A DNA stretch of 64,000 nt from Pseudorhodoferax aquiterrae (GCF_014652235.1 NZ_BMYK01000020.1:58389-122388); one strand, 5' to 3'. Counted from the stretch's first letter, positions 24,917 through 34,769 are shown. Notes: generated by a model not told the origin, from the letters alone. A program made the numbers and translations.

Positions 24917-25360
24917 ATGAACCGCCTCGCAGTCACCGAAAAAATCATCACCACCAAGGTCGCCAAGGGCATCCAATGGGCCGACGTGGCCAAGAAGGTC
25001 GGCCAATCCAAGGAATGGACCACGGCCCTGTGCCTGGGCCAGATGACGGCCACGGCCGAACAGGCCAAGGTGGTGGGCAAGATCTTCGGCCTCACGGCAG
25101 AGGAACAGAAGTGGCTGCAGGTCGTGCCCTACAAGGGCTCGCTGCCCACGGCCGTGCCGACCGATCCGCTGATCTACCGCTGGTACGAGATCGTCAACGT
25201 CTACGGCACCACCATCAAGGAGCTGATCCACGAGGAATTCGGCGACGGCATCATGAGCGCCATCGACTTCTCCATGGACATCGTGCGCCAGCCCGATCCC
25301 AAGGGCGACCGCGTCAACGTCGTCCTATCCGGCAAATTCCTGCCGTACAAGACCTATTAG
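24917..25360 (+). CDS. cynS: CynS, cyanase (cyanate hydratase)
   Basis: The 147-residue enzyme converts cyanate and bicarbonate to carbon dioxide and carbamate, which yields ammonia. Catalytic residues align with the Escherichia coli enzyme: R88 and E91 in IYRWYEIVNVYG, and S114 in GIMSAIDFSMD, with the same spacing as Arg96, Glu99 and Ser122. The helical N-terminal domain and the dimeric catalytic domain are both complete. It closes the cyn operon, and its identity fixes the likely substrate of the ABC transporter before it. No CynR-type LysR regulator is adjacent. Confidence 0.97.
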   Translation: MNRLAVTEKIITTKVAKGIQWADVAKKVGQSKEWTTALCLGQMTATAEQAKVVGKIFGLTAEEQKWLQVVPYKGSLPTAVPTDPLIYRWYEIVNVYGTTIKELIHEEFGDGIMSAIDFSMDIVRQPDPKGDRVNVVLSGKFLPYKTY

Positions 25361-25435
25361 CAAGAGGTGTTGCTGCCGCCAGACTTGTAAATGAAATGTT
25401 GCAATTGCGCCGCAAAGCTCGGTTATCGTGTAGAA

Positions 25436-25471
25436 CTTCTGTGCACGGGGCCCCTGGTTTCGGCACAGAAG
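25436..25471 (+). promoter_or_regulatory. Stem-loop in the leader of the first small repeat protein gene
   Basis: CTTCTGTGC (25436-25444) and GCACAGAAG (25463-25471) form a perfect nine-base stem around an 18-base loop that holds GGGGCCCC. It ends 40 bases before the ATG at 25512. It is not followed by a U-run, so a leader-RNA regulatory element or a protein-binding dyad is more likely than a terminator. Confidence 0.45.
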
Positions 25472-25511
25472 AAGACTTGTTTCAATCACCCAGAGATCTG
25501 GAAAGACAGCA

Positions 25512-25844
25512 ATGAAAAAAGTAGTTCTCACGCTCGGCGTCGCCTTGGCGCAAATGTTTGCCGTCGGTGCTTTCGCACAAGGTGAGGCTGGTACCTCCAA
25601 GGCACCGCCGCCGGCCCAGAAGGCTTCGCCCGAGGACCGCGCCGCTGCGCGCGCCGAGCGCAAGGCCGAGGGCGCCGCGGCGATCAAGGACCAACCTCCT
25701 GGCGAAGTGGGGGGCGTGAAGAAGGCGGCACCGCGGACCAAGGTGTCGGCCGAGGAGAAGGCGGCCGCGCGCGCCAAGCGCAAGGCCGAAGGCGCCGCCG
25801 CGATCAAGCAGGCGCCTCCCGGCGAAGTCGGCCCCTCCAAGTAA
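25512..25844 (+). CDS. Small secreted Ala/Lys-rich repeat protein (copy 1)
   Basis: The 110-residue protein has a signal peptide cut near GAFAQ (residue 23). Two copies of one repeat follow. Each reads roughly K-x-P-P-x4-ASPEDR/AEEKAAARA-E/K-RKAEGAAAIK, then PPGEVG. The mature part is highly charged and probably helical, with the GEVG turns separating helices. I do not recognise a studied family; similar proteins have been loosely annotated as TolA-like. A paralogue of identical length follows at 26051. The duplication includes part of the leader (CCAGAGA-T/C-CTG). Confidence 0.85.
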   Translation: MKKVVLTLGVALAQMFAVGAFAQGEAGTSKAPPPAQKASPEDRAAARAERKAEGAAAIKDQPPGEVGGVKKAAPRTKVSAEEKAAARAKRKAEGAAAIKQAPPGEVGPSK

Positions 25845-25853
25845 GCAGCGTGC

Positions 25854-25873
25854 CGGGCGGCGCCAGCCGCCCG
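25854..25873. other. Hairpin after first repeat protein gene
   Basis: CGGGCGGC-GCCA-GCCGCCCG, a perfect eight-base stem with a four-base loop, begins nine bases after the stop codon. There is no U-run, so it may protect the mRNA 3' end or end transcription weakly. Confidence 0.4.
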
Positions 25874-26050
25874 CCCCGGCCGGGGGTGGGCGCCATCGCG
25901 CCTACCGCGGCGGGGGGCGCGTTCCTACGCAGCGATGCGCTGCGGGACGGGACGGCTCGGACGGGCCGCTGGATACGGTGGGACTTCGCGGTGCTGGCGC
26001 ATGCCGGCATGGCGAATTCGACAACCATCCAGAGACCTGAAAGCCAGACC

Positions 26051-26383
26051 ATGAAGAAAACCATGCTTGCCCTCGGCGTCGCCGCGGCCCAGATGTTCGC
26101 CGTGGGTGCCTTTGCCCAGGGCGAAGTGGGCGGCGTGAAGAAGCCGCCACCGGCCACTGCGGCCTCGCCCCAGGAAAAGGCGGCCGCCAGGGCCGAGCGC
26201 AGGGCCGAGGGCGCCGAAGCCGTGAAGCAGAACAAGGACGGCGAGGTCGGCCGTTCGAAGGCGCCCCCGCCTGCCGCCAAGGCCACGCCCGAGGAGAAGG
26301 CCGCGGCCCGTGCCCAGCGCAAGGCCGAAGGCGCCGAGGCGATCAAGAAGCAGCCGAGCGGCGAGGTCGGTCCGACCAAGTGA
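26051..26383 (+). CDS. Small secreted Ala/Lys-rich repeat protein (copy 2)
   Basis: This is a tandem paralogue of the gene at 25512, again exactly 110 residues. It has the same start (MKK-M-LALGVA-AQMFAVGAFAQGE) and two internal repeats: PPPATAASPQEKAAARAERR and later PPPAAKATPEEKAAARAQRK, each followed by AEGAEA and a GEVG turn. Lysine, alanine and glutamate dominate the mature chain. The 206 bases between the copies hold no gene. A GCGCGTTCCT-x-CGC stretch occurs after both copies (near 25918 and 26429), which supports a segmental duplication. Function is unknown; export to the periplasm is likely. Confidence 0.85.
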   Translation: MKKTMLALGVAAAQMFAVGAFAQGEVGGVKKPPPATAASPQEKAAARAERRAEGAEAVKQNKDGEVGRSKAPPPAAKATPEEKAAARAQRKAEGAEAIKKQPSGEVGPTK

Positions 26384-26455
26384 GCGCGGGCTGAACGCAT
26401 TGCCGCGGTCCGGCCACGCCGCTGCCGCGGCGCGTTCCTGCGCGGCCGGCGCCAT

Positions 26456-27217
26456 TCAGTTTTTGTAGCCCGGGTCGATCCGGTCCAGTTTGCGCAGCAG
26501 CGCGGGCCACACGAAGCGCCCGCCCAGCCCGCCGGTCTGCACCCGCGAGGCATGGCCCACGCCTTCGACGATGCGCGGGTCCACCTGCACCAGTTCGCCG
26601 CCGCCGGCCTGCGCGGCGATCTGGATCTGGCAGGTGTTCTCGAACGTGTACATGGCCAGGAAGGCGTCGGCGACGCTCGCCCCCACGGTCAGCAGGCCGT
26701 GGTTGCGCAGCATCAGGAAGTTGGCATCGCCCAGGTCGGCCTGCAGGCGGGCCTTCTCGTCGTCGCGGATCGCCACGCCCTCGTAGTCGTGGTAGGCCAG
26801 CGAGGCCAGCACGAAGGTCGATTGCTGGCTGATCGGCAGCACGCCGCCCCGTTGCGCGCTGACCGCGACGCCGGCGCGCGTGTGCGTGTGCAGCACGCAC
26901 TGGGCGTCCTCGCGCACGGCATGGATCGCGCTGTGGATCACGAAACCGGCCGGGTTCACAGGGTGGGGCGACTCGATCAGCTTGTTGCAGGCCAGGTCCA
27001 CCTTCACGAGGCTGGAGGCCGTGATCTCGTCGAACATCAGCCCGTAGGGGTTGATCAGGAAATGGTGCTCGGGCCCCGGGATGCGGGCGCTGATGTGCGT
27101 GAACACCAGGTCGCTCCAGCCGTACAGCGCCACCAGGCGGTAGCAGGCGGCCAGGTCGGTGCGCAGCTGCCACTCCTCGGCACTGACATGGGCGCGCAGG
27201 TCTTGGGGGGCGTTCAT
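26456..27217 (-). CDS. Class II aldolase/adducin-family protein
   Basis: The 253-residue protein has the class II aldolase fold with zinc ligands H110 and H112 in CVLHTHTRAG and a later His in RNHGLLTVG. The FTHISARIPG segment near 40 and the acidic NPYGLMFDEI are typical. Members cleave sugar phosphates (fuculose or ribulose phosphate) but many related single proteins have unknown substrates. It has no sugar kinase or transporter beside it. A GGAGACGCC Shine-Dalgarno region precedes the ATG. It points towards the repeat protein genes and appears to be a single-gene unit. Confidence 0.88.
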   Translation of the reverse strand: MNAPQDLRAHVSAEEWQLRTDLAACYRLVALYGWSDLVFTHISARIPGPEHHFLINPYGLMFDEITASSLVKVDLACNKLIESPHPVNPAGFVIHSAIHAVREDAQCVLHTHTRAGVAVSAQRGGVLPISQQSTFVLASLAYHDYEGVAIRDDEKARLQADLGDANFLMLRNHGLLTVGASVADAFLAMYTFENTCQIQIAAQAGGGELVQVDPRIVEGVGHASRVQTGGLGGRFVWPALLRKLDRIDPGYKN

Positions 27218-27311
27218 CGTGGCGTCTCCAGGTGGTGGGAAGACGCCACTGTAGGCGCTGGCGGTGCCGTGCGTTGTCCGCGGGCGGACAGGGCGGCGCG
27301 CGGCCGGCGGC

Positions 27312-27956
27312 TCAGGCGCTGACGGCTTCGGCGGCCGGCGCGGTCACCAGCGACGCGGCGATGTCGGCCTCGCCCTGGCGCAGTGCGGCGGCGCGCTGTT
27401 CGGGGCCGTAGGCCACGCCTTCGGCGCGCACGAAGCGCACGTCGGTGATGCCGAAGAAGCCGAACACGGTCTGCAGATAGCTTTCCTGGTGTTCCAGCGC
27501 GCGGCCTTGCTCGCTCGTGGAATAGATGCCGCCGCGGCCGGACACCACGATCACGGTCTTGCCCTTGGCCAGGCCTTCCGGGCCCGCCGCGGTGTAGCGG
27601 AAGGCGCGGCCGGGCACGGCCAGCCGGTCGATCCAGGCCTTCAGCTGCGTGGGGATCGAGAAGTTGTACAGCGGCGCACCGATGACGATGACGTCCGACG
27701 CCAGGAACTGCGCCAGGTAGCGTTCGGTTTCGATGTTCTCGGCGCGTTGCGCTTCGGTCACCTTGGTCAGGTCCAGGCCGAGCTTGAAGCTCAGCGCGTC
27801 GGCACCGAAGTGGGCAGGTGCTTCGGCGGCCAGGTCCAGGTACTGGACCTGGGCGTTCGGGTGGGCGGCGCGCCAGGCGGCCACGGTGCTGGCGGTCAGC
27901 TGGCGGGTGACGGAAGCGTCGCCGAGGACGCTGGAATCGATGTGCAAGATGTTCAT
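27312..27956 (-). CDS. azoR: AzoR, FMN-dependent NADH-azoreductase
   Basis: The 214-residue flavodoxin-like enzyme shows the AzoR pattern: the FMN loop [16 protein letters not shown], the [19 protein letters not shown] motif, and VSGRGGIYS in the second flavin loop. It reduces azo bonds and quinones with NADH and probably protects against electrophiles. A GAAGG ribosome site precedes the ATG. It is divergent from a LysR gene, and a TCGAT-N11-ATCGA dyad lies between them. Such a pair is the usual layout for quinone- or dye-inducible azoreductases. Confidence 0.93.
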   Translation of the reverse strand: MNILHIDSSVLGDASVTRQLTASTVAAWRAAHPNAQVQYLDLAAEAPAHFGADALSFKLGLDLTKVTEAQRAENIETERYLAQFLASDVIVIGAPLYNFSIPTQLKAWIDRLAVPGRAFRYTAAGPEGLAKGKTVIVVSGRGGIYSTSEQGRALEHQESYLQTVFGFFGITDVRFVRAEGVAYGPEQRAAALRQGEADIAASLVTAPAAEAVSA

Positions 27957-28013
27957 GGCAGGGCCTTCAACGGGTTGGATGCGATGGATTGATTGTGGTG
28001 GTGAAGCTAGTCA

Positions 28014-28034
28014 TCGATAAGATGGCTGAATCGA
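28014..28034. promoter_or_regulatory. LysR box TCGAT-N11-ATCGA between azoR and its regulator
   Basis: A perfect five-base dyad with an 11-base centre satisfies the T-N11-A rule for LysR-type operators. It is 58 bases from the azoR start and 35 from the LysR start, placed to serve both. Confidence 0.7.
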
Positions 28035-28056
28035 AATGGATCGTCCTATCCTTGGA

Positions 28057-28062
28057 AACAAT
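28057..28062 (+). promoter_or_regulatory. -10-like element of the LysR gene (leaderless start)
   Basis: AACAAT ends six bases before the ATG at 28069, with no Shine-Dalgarno sequence. The LysR box lies about 23 bases upstream, so binding there would cover the -35 region and repress the regulator gene. Confidence 0.4.
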
Positions 28063-28068
28063 CGAGCC

Positions 28069-28962
28069 ATGCAAGACCTCAACGACATGCTGTTTTTTGC
28101 GGAAGTCGCCGAGCGCGGCAGCTTCGCCGCCGCGGGCCGCGCGCTGGGCCTGCCCAAGTCGCGGCTGTCGCGGCGCGTGGCCGAGCTGGAAGATCGGCTG
28201 GGCGTGCGCCTGCTGCACCGCAGCACGCGCAAGCTCTCGCTGACGGAAGTCGGCACCCTCTACCTGCGCCATTGCCTGGCCATGCGCAGCGAGGCCCTGG
28301 CCGCCAGCGAAGTCGTGCAGCGGCTGTCGGTGGAACCCCGCGGCACGGTGCGCGTGACCTGCCCCGTCACGCTGGCGCAGTCGGTGGTCGGCGCGCTGAT
28401 GCCCGGCTTCCTGCTGGCCTACCCGCAGGTGCGCGTGGAGATGGAGGTCAGCAACCGCGTGGTCGATCCCGTGGAGGAGGGCGTGGACGTGGCCTTGCGC
28501 GTGCGCCCCAGCGTGCAGGACAGCGCCAGTCTGGTCGTCAAGCAGCTGGGGCGTTCGCAGTCGGTGCTGGTCGCCAGCCCCGCGCTGCTGGCGCGCCAGG
28601 GCCGGCCGCTGCGGCCGCAGGACCTGCAGCAGCTCGACTCCATGGCCATGTCGGCGCCCGACGGGCGCGCGAGCGTCAAGCTGCAGGGGCCGGACGGGGC
28701 CGAGTTCCAGTGGCAGCACCACCCGCGCTACGTGGCGGACGACCTGGAGACCCTGCTGCGGGCCGCCATCGACGGCGTGGGCTTGGCGTTGTTGCCGGGC
28801 TACATGTGCCGCGAGGCGCTGAACGCGAACCGGCTGGTCGAGGTGCTGGAGGGATGGGCGCCGCCGCCGGGCATCGCCCACGCGGTGTTCACGTCGCGGC
28901 GCGGCCTGGTGCCCGCCGTGCGGGCCTTTCTGGACCATCTGGAGACCGGCGACTTCCATTGA
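28069..28962 (+). CDS. LysR-family regulator divergent from azoR
   Basis: The 297-residue protein has a LysR winged helix (FFAEVAERGSFAAAGRALGL, then PKSRLSRRVAELEDRLG) and the effector domain of the AaeR/DhcR-like group that often controls quinone- or aromatic-responsive genes. The ATG at 28069 fits the family start; an in-frame start at 28036 lies within the operator region. The divergent azoR gene and the shared T-N11-A dyad make azoR its likely target. Confidence 0.9.
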   Translation: MQDLNDMLFFAEVAERGSFAAAGRALGLPKSRLSRRVAELEDRLGVRLLHRSTRKLSLTEVGTLYLRHCLAMRSEALAASEVVQRLSVEPRGTVRVTCPVTLAQSVVGALMPGFLLAYPQVRVEMEVSNRVVDPVEEGVDVALRVRPSVQDSASLVVKQLGRSQSVLVASPALLARQGRPLRPQDLQQLDSMAMSAPDGRASVKLQGPDGAEFQWQHHPRYVADDLETLLRAAIDGVGLALLPGYMCREALNANRLVEVLEGWAPPPGIAHAVFTSRRGLVPAVRAFLDHLETGDFH

Positions 28963-28986
28963 GCCGGTTGCATCCGGTCACGGCTT

Positions 28987-28993
28987 ATAAGTT
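28987..28993 (+). promoter_or_regulatory. ATAAGTT box upstream of the first sulfate-binding protein gene
   Basis: ATAAGTT occurs 84 bases upstream of the ATG at 29078. The same seven bases precede the second sulfate-binding gene (minus strand, 36705-36699) at about the same distance. CysB-type activation is a reasonable guess, because CysB sites are AT-rich and weakly conserved. Confidence 0.4.
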
Positions 28994-29077
28994 TTCGGAT
29001 GAAAGCAAAGAGAAAAACAATAGTTTGCGCATAGCGGCCAAGTCTTGACAATGCACGCTCTGCTCAGGGACTCCGTC

Positions 29078-30094
29078 ATGACCTCCACGTTCTTCTCGGG
29101 CCGCACGGCCCGTTCCGTCCTGGCCGCCGCATTGCTCGCGGCCGCCACCGCCGCCTCGGCCCAGACCCAGACGCTGCTGAACGTCTCCTACGACGTGGCG
29201 CGCGAGTTCTACAAGGACATCAACGCCGCTTTCGTCCCTTACTACAAGAAGCAGACCGGCAAGGACATCAAGATCGACCAGGCCCACGGCGGCTCCAGCG
29301 CCCAGGCGCGCGCCGTCAACGACGGCCTGGACGCCGACGTGGTGACCTTCAACACCACGACCGACATCGAGTTCCTGGCCGGCAACGGCATCGTCGCCAA
29401 GGACTGGGCCAAGCGCTTCCCGAACGACGCCTCGCCCACCACCTCGACCATGCTGTTCCTCGTGCGCAAGGGCAACCCCAAGGGCATCAAGGACTGGGAC
29501 GACCTGGTCAAGCCCGGCGTGCAGGTCGTGGTGGTCAACCCCAAGACCGGCGGCAACGGCCGCTACGCCTATCTGGCCGCCTGGGGCTACGTGCGCGAGA
29601 ACGGCGGCACGGACGCGCAGGCGGCCGAATTCGTCAAGAAGCTCTACGCCAACGTGCCCGTGCTGGGCAAGGGCGGCCGGGACGCCACCAGCATCTTCCT
29701 GCAGCGCAACACCGGCGACGTGCTGATCACCTTCGAGTCGGAGGTCATCTCGGTCGAGCGCGAATTCGGCAAGGGCCGGGTCGATGCCATCCACCCGTCG
29801 ACCAGCATCATCGCGGAGAACCCGGTGGCCGTGGTCGAGCGCACCGTGGCCAAGAAGGGCACGGCCGAGGCGGCCAAGGCCTACCTCAACTTCCTGTACA
29901 CCGACGAGGCCCAGGAGATCGCCGCCCAGCACGCGCTGCGCCCGCGTTCGGCGGCCGTGCTGCAAAAGCACGCCGATCTGTTCAAGCCGATCAAGCAGTA
30001 CACCGTGGCCAAGTACTTCGGTTCGCTGGGCGAGGCGCAGAAAGTGCACTTCAACGACGGCGGCCAGTTCGACAAGCTCTACACCGTCAAGTAA
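29078..30094 (+). CDS. sbp: Sulfate ABC transporter periplasmic binding protein (Sbp-like)
   Basis: The 338-residue exported protein has a signal peptide ending near TAASAQ. It shows the Sbp/CysP signatures: LLNVSYDVAREFYKDIN, HGGSSAQARAVNDGLDADVV and NPKTGGNGRYAYLAAWGY. It captures sulfate or thiosulfate for the CysTWA permease encoded directly downstream. I chose the ATG at 29078 over an in-frame start at 29045, because it begins the signal peptide. A second family member lies at 35599. The next gene starts after three bases. Confidence 0.93.
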   Translation: MTSTFFSGRTARSVLAAALLAAATAASAQTQTLLNVSYDVAREFYKDINAAFVPYYKKQTGKDIKIDQAHGGSSAQARAVNDGLDADVVTFNTTTDIEFLAGNGIVAKDWAKRFPNDASPTTSTMLFLVRKGNPKGIKDWDDLVKPGVQVVVVNPKTGGNGRYAYLAAWGYVRENGGTDAQAAEFVKKLYANVPVLGKGGRDATSIFLQRNTGDVLITFESEVISVEREFGKGRVDAIHPSTSIIAENPVAVVERTVAKKGTAEAAKAYLNFLYTDEAQEIAAQHALRPRSAAVLQKHADLFKPIKQYTVAKYFGSLGEAQKVHFNDGGQFDKLYTVK

Positions 30095-30097
30095 GCG

Positions 30098-30988
30098 ATG
30101 AGCGCCACGACCTCCACCGCGGCGCTGGCCGGGCCCGCGCCCGGGGCGGCCGTGCCACGCAGAAAAGGCAGCAAGCGCGTGCTGCCCGGCTTCAACATCA
30201 CGCTGGGCTACACGCTGCTGTACCTGAGCCTGATCGTGCTGATCCCGCTCACGGCGTTGTTCGCCAAGACGCTCACGCTGTCCTGGCCGCAGTTCTGGGA
30301 GGCCGTCAGTTCGCCGCGCGTGCTGGCCTCCTACCGCCTGACCTTCGGCGCGTCCTTCCTGGCGGCCTGCGTCAACACCGTGTTCGGCCTGCTCGTGGCC
30401 TGGGTGTTGGTGCGCTACGAGTTCTTCGGCAAGAAGATCGTCGACGCGCTGGTGGACCTGCCCTTCGCACTGCCCACGGCCGTGGCGGGCATCTCGCTCA
30501 CGGCGCTCTTGGCCGGCAACGGCTGGGTCGGCCAATACCTGGAGCCGCTGGGCATCCAGCTCGCGTTCAACCCCAACGGCGTGGTCATCGCGCTGATCTT
30601 CATCGGCCTGCCTTTCGTGGTGCGCACCGTGCAGCCCGTGCTCGAGGACACCGAGAAGGAGCTGGAGGAGGCCGCCATGTGCCTGGGCGCCACGCGCTGG
30701 CAGACCTTTGCCAAGGTGATCTTCCCGGCCATCGCGCCGGCCTTGCTGACCGGCTTCGCCATGGCCTTCGCCCGAGCGATCGGCGAGTACGGCTCGGTCA
30801 TCTTCATCGCCGGCAACATGCCCATGGTCTCCGAAATCACGCCGCTGATCATCATCGGCAAGCTCGAGCAGTACGACTACGCCGGCGCCACCGCCGTGGC
30901 CGTGGTCATGCTGCTGATCTCCTTCGTCATGCTGCTGGTCATCAACGGCCTGCAGGCCTGGCAGCGCAAGCGTTCCGGCGGAGTGTGA
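30098..30988 (+). CDS. cysT: CysT (CysU), sulfate ABC transporter permease
   Basis: The 296-residue inner-membrane protein has six hydrophobic segments after a basic N-terminus. It carries the CysT-type sequence [20 protein letters not shown] and the ATPase-docking [19 protein letters not shown]. It forms the sulfate channel with CysW. The gene follows sbp by three bases and precedes cysW by one base, so all are on one transcript. Confidence 0.94.
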   Translation: MSATTSTAALAGPAPGAAVPRRKGSKRVLPGFNITLGYTLLYLSLIVLIPLTALFAKTLTLSWPQFWEAVSSPRVLASYRLTFGASFLAACVNTVFGLLVAWVLVRYEFFGKKIVDALVDLPFALPTAVAGISLTALLAGNGWVGQYLEPLGIQLAFNPNGVVIALIFIGLPFVVRTVQPVLEDTEKELEEAAMCLGATRWQTFAKVIFPAIAPALLTGFAMAFARAIGEYGSVIFIAGNMPMVSEITPLIIIGKLEQYDYAGATAVAVVMLLISFVMLLVINGLQAWQRKRSGGV

Positions 30989-30989
30989 T

Positions 30990-31889
30990 ATGGCCGCCAT
31001 CGACGTGACCCGCAAGCACATCACGACGACCGAGACCCCCTGGGTCCGGCGCACGCTGATCGGCATCGCGCTGCTGTTCCTCGCGCTGTTCCTCGCGCTG
31101 CCGCTCGCGGCCGTGTTCACCGAGGCGCTGCGCAAGGGGCTGGACGCCTACCTCGAAGCGCTCAAGGAGCCCGATGCCTGGGCCGCGATCCGGCTCACGC
31201 TGATCACGGCTGCCATCGCCGTGCCGCTGAACCTGGTGTTCGGCGTCTGCGCGGCCTGGTGCATCGCCAAGTACGAGTTCCGCGGCAAGGCCTTCCTGAC
31301 CACGCTGGTCGATCTGCCGTTCTCGGTCTCGCCGGTCGTGGCCGGCCTGATCTACGTGCTGGTCTTCGGCGCCAACGGCTGGCTTGGGCCCTGGCTGGCC
31401 GCGCACGACATCAAGATCATCTTCGCGATCCCCGGCATCGTGCTGGCCACGGTGTTCGTGACCTTCCCGTTCATCGCGCGCGAGCTGATCCCGCTCATGC
31501 AGGCACAGGGCAACGAGGAGGAGCAGGCCGCCATCGTGCTGGGCGCCAGCGGCTGGCAGACCTTCTGGCATGTGACGCTGCCCAACATCAAGTGGGGCCT
31601 TCTGTACGGCGTGATCCTGTGCAACGCGCGCGCCATGGGCGAGTTCGGCGCGGTGTCGGTGGTGTCGGGCCACATCCGCGGCCAGACCAACACCATGCCG
31701 CTGCACGTGGAGATCCTCTACAACGAATACCAGAGCGTGGCGGCCTTCGCCGTGGCCTCGCTGCTGGCCCTGCTGGCGCTGGTCACGCTGGCGATCAAGA
31801 GCTGGGTCGAATGGCGGCACGAGCGCGAGCGCAAGGCCGCGGCCGACCTGCCGCTCGAGCGGCCGCAAGCCACGGTCGCTGCAACCTGA
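30990..31889 (+). CDS. cysW: CysW, sulfate ABC transporter permease
   Basis: This 299-residue membrane protein is the second half of the sulfate channel. It shows [20 protein letters not shown], the [22 protein letters not shown] docking loop (EAA motif), and [15 protein letters not shown]. It differs from CysT in the first third. The stop lies eight bases before the cysA start, with a GAGGGACACC ribosome site. Confidence 0.94.
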   Translation: MAAIDVTRKHITTTETPWVRRTLIGIALLFLALFLALPLAAVFTEALRKGLDAYLEALKEPDAWAAIRLTLITAAIAVPLNLVFGVCAAWCIAKYEFRGKAFLTTLVDLPFSVSPVVAGLIYVLVFGANGWLGPWLAAHDIKIIFAIPGIVLATVFVTFPFIARELIPLMQAQGNEEEQAAIVLGASGWQTFWHVTLPNIKWGLLYGVILCNARAMGEFGAVSVVSGHIRGQTNTMPLHVEILYNEYQSVAAFAVASLLALLALVTLAIKSWVEWRHERERKAAADLPLERPQATVAAT

Positions 31890-31897
31890 GGGACACC

Positions 31898-32986
<1,089 letters not shown>

Positions 32987-33760
32987 TCAGCCGGTGGCGT
33001 AGCGCCACAGCAACGCGAGGCCGGAGCAGAGCACCACGCCGTTGACGATGCGCAGGAACTGCGCACGCGGCAGCGACAGCGTGATGCGCCGGCCCAGCGC
33101 CGTGCCCAGCAGCATGGCCGGCACCAGGGCCAGCGCGAGCAGCAGCGTCTCGCTGTGCGCATAGACACCGGCCAGCACGAACAGCACGACACGCGTGAGC
33201 GTGGACAGCCCGATCAGCGTGGACTGCGTGACGCGCATGCGCTCGGCGCTGTCCAGCCGCCCGTTCAGGTAGATCGCGTAGAGGAAGCCGCCGCTGCCGA
33301 ACAGCGCGGAGAACACGCCACCGATGAGGCCGAAGGGCACCGCGGCGCGCGGCGTGAGCCGCCCGGCCGGCTTGAAGCCGCTCAGCGCGTAGAGGGCGTA
33401 GCCGACCGCGAACAGGCCCAGCGCGAGCAGCAGCGCCTGCGGCTGGCCGCGCAGCAGGATGGCGGCGCCGACCAGGCTGCCGATGGCCATCAGCGGCACC
33501 AGGCGCCGCAGTTCGGAGAGATCGGCCGCGCGCCGGTCGCGCGCCACGTTCACGCCGGCGGCCGCGCAGTCCAGCAGGGCCAGCAGCGGCACGATGGTGG
33601 CCACCGGCACGCAGTGCGCGAGCACGGGACCGGCGACCAGCGCGGTGCCGAAGCCCGCGAGTCCGAACACGGTGTAGGCCAGGGCCACGCCCAGGCCCAC
33701 GGCCAGCAATTGGAGCGGTGGCAGCGGCAGGCTGCCCGCAAGCGGTGCAAGAAGTTCCAT
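32987..33760 (-). CDS. TauE/SafE-family anion exporter
   Basis: The 257-residue membrane protein has the TauE/SafE duplicated four-helix plan, with FGLAGFGTALVAGPVL in the first half and GGVFSALFGSGGFLYAIYL in the second. Members export sulfite, sulfonate-derived anions or other small organic anions. Lying next to sulfate uptake genes it may keep sulfite low, but a LysR gene upstream on the same strand could point to another substrate. A TAGATT -10-like hexamer eight bases before the ATG suggests a leaderless transcript. Confidence 0.87.
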   Translation of the reverse strand: MELLAPLAGSLPLPPLQLLAVGLGVALAYTVFGLAGFGTALVAGPVLAHCVPVATIVPLLALLDCAAAGVNVARDRRAADLSELRRLVPLMAIGSLVGAAILLRGQPQALLLALGLFAVGYALYALSGFKPAGRLTPRAAVPFGLIGGVFSALFGSGGFLYAIYLNGRLDSAERMRVTQSTLIGLSTLTRVVLFVLAGVYAHSETLLLALALVPAMLLGTALGRRITLSLPRAQFLRIVNGVVLCSGLALLWRYATG

Positions 33761-33768
33761 GGCGCGCC

Positions 33769-33774
33769 AATCTA
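33769..33774 (-). promoter_or_regulatory. -10-like element of the TauE gene (leaderless start)
   Basis: On the minus strand TAGATT ends eight bases before the ATG at 33760. No ribosome site lies between them. Confidence 0.4.
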
Positions 33775-33828
33775 GCCGCGCGGGCGCGCGCCGGCCAATA
33801 CAGCTTGCGGCGCGCATGTATCTCGAAA

Positions 33829-34734
33829 TCAGATGGGGGCGCAGGCCGACTGCAGGTCCGCGGCGAAGCGCTGCACGAGCGGGGGTGCTTCCTGGCGCCA
33901 CAGCGCGAGCACGCCGCTGCTGCTGCCCGGGTCGGCCAGCGGCAGCACGCGCACGCCGGCCGGTGCCAGCGCACCCATGGAGGCGGGCACGATGGCGATG
34001 CCCATGCCGCCCTGCACGAGCGCCAGCTGGGCCCATTTGCGCGAGCGCACGGCGGCTGGCTGCGGCGCGAAACCGTGCGCGCGGCACAGTTCCGCCACGG
34101 CATGGCCCAGGCCGCCGCGCTCCGGATGCGGCGTGGCGACGAAGCGTTCGCCGCGCAGCGCCGCCACGTGCACGCGCGCCTGGCCTGCCAGCGCGTGGCC
34201 GGCCGGCAGGGCCAGCACCAGCGCTTCCTCGTAGAGCGGTCGGTAGTGCAATGCGGCGCGGCGGCGCAGGATGGGCGCGCGCGCCAGGCCCAGGTCGGCG
34301 CGGCCTTCGTCGATGTCCAGCGCCTGTTGCTCGGAGGAGGCCTGGGCGATTTCGATGGCCACGCCCGGGTGCTGCTGCGTGTGCCGGTCCAGCAGCGCCA
34401 GCAGGGCCGGGACCAGCGGCACGGAACTGGAGTGCAGCAGCTGCAGCGTGCCCTCGGTACCGCGCTGGGCATGCGTGGCGCGGGCCATGGCGTCGCCGAG
34501 CGCGGCCAGGATCTGCCGCGCATCGGCGTACAGCGAACGGCCGGCGGCCGTCATCTCCAGGCCGCGTGCGTCGCGTGCGAGCAACGGCACCTGCAATGCC
34601 TGCTCCATCTCGCGCACCTGGCGGCTCAGGGCCGACTGGGCGATGAACAGCCGCTCGGCGGCCTGGCTGAAGCTGCCGGCGTCGACGATCTCCACGAAGT
34701 AGCGCAATTGGCGGTGCGTGAGCATGGCAGGCAT
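33829..34734 (-). CDS. LysR-family transcriptional regulator
   Basis: The 301-residue protein (298 if the ATG at 34725 is used) has the LysR winged helix: YFVEIVDAGSFSQAAERLFI, then AQSALSRQVREMEQAL. The effector domain resembles the CbbR/CynR-like group with LLHSSSVPLVPALL at its start. It lies upstream of the TauE exporter gene on the same strand (68-base gap) and downstream of ompW. Its target is not evident; the exporter gene is the nearest candidate. No T-N11-A dyad stood out nearby. Confidence 0.88.
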   Translation of the reverse strand: MPAMLTHRQLRYFVEIVDAGSFSQAAERLFIAQSALSRQVREMEQALQVPLLARDARGLEMTAAGRSLYADARQILAALGDAMARATHAQRGTEGTLQLLHSSSVPLVPALLALLDRHTQQHPGVAIEIAQASSEQQALDIDEGRADLGLARAPILRRRAALHYRPLYEEALVLALPAGHALAGQARVHVAALRGERFVATPHPERGGLGHAVAELCRAHGFAPQPAAVRSRKWAQLALVQGGMGIAIVPASMGALAPAGVRVLPLADPGSSSGVLALWRQEAPPLVQRFAADLQSACAPI

Positions 34735-34769
34735 GCTGCCATGGAAACCCCGCCGCCCCGGGGCGCCGC

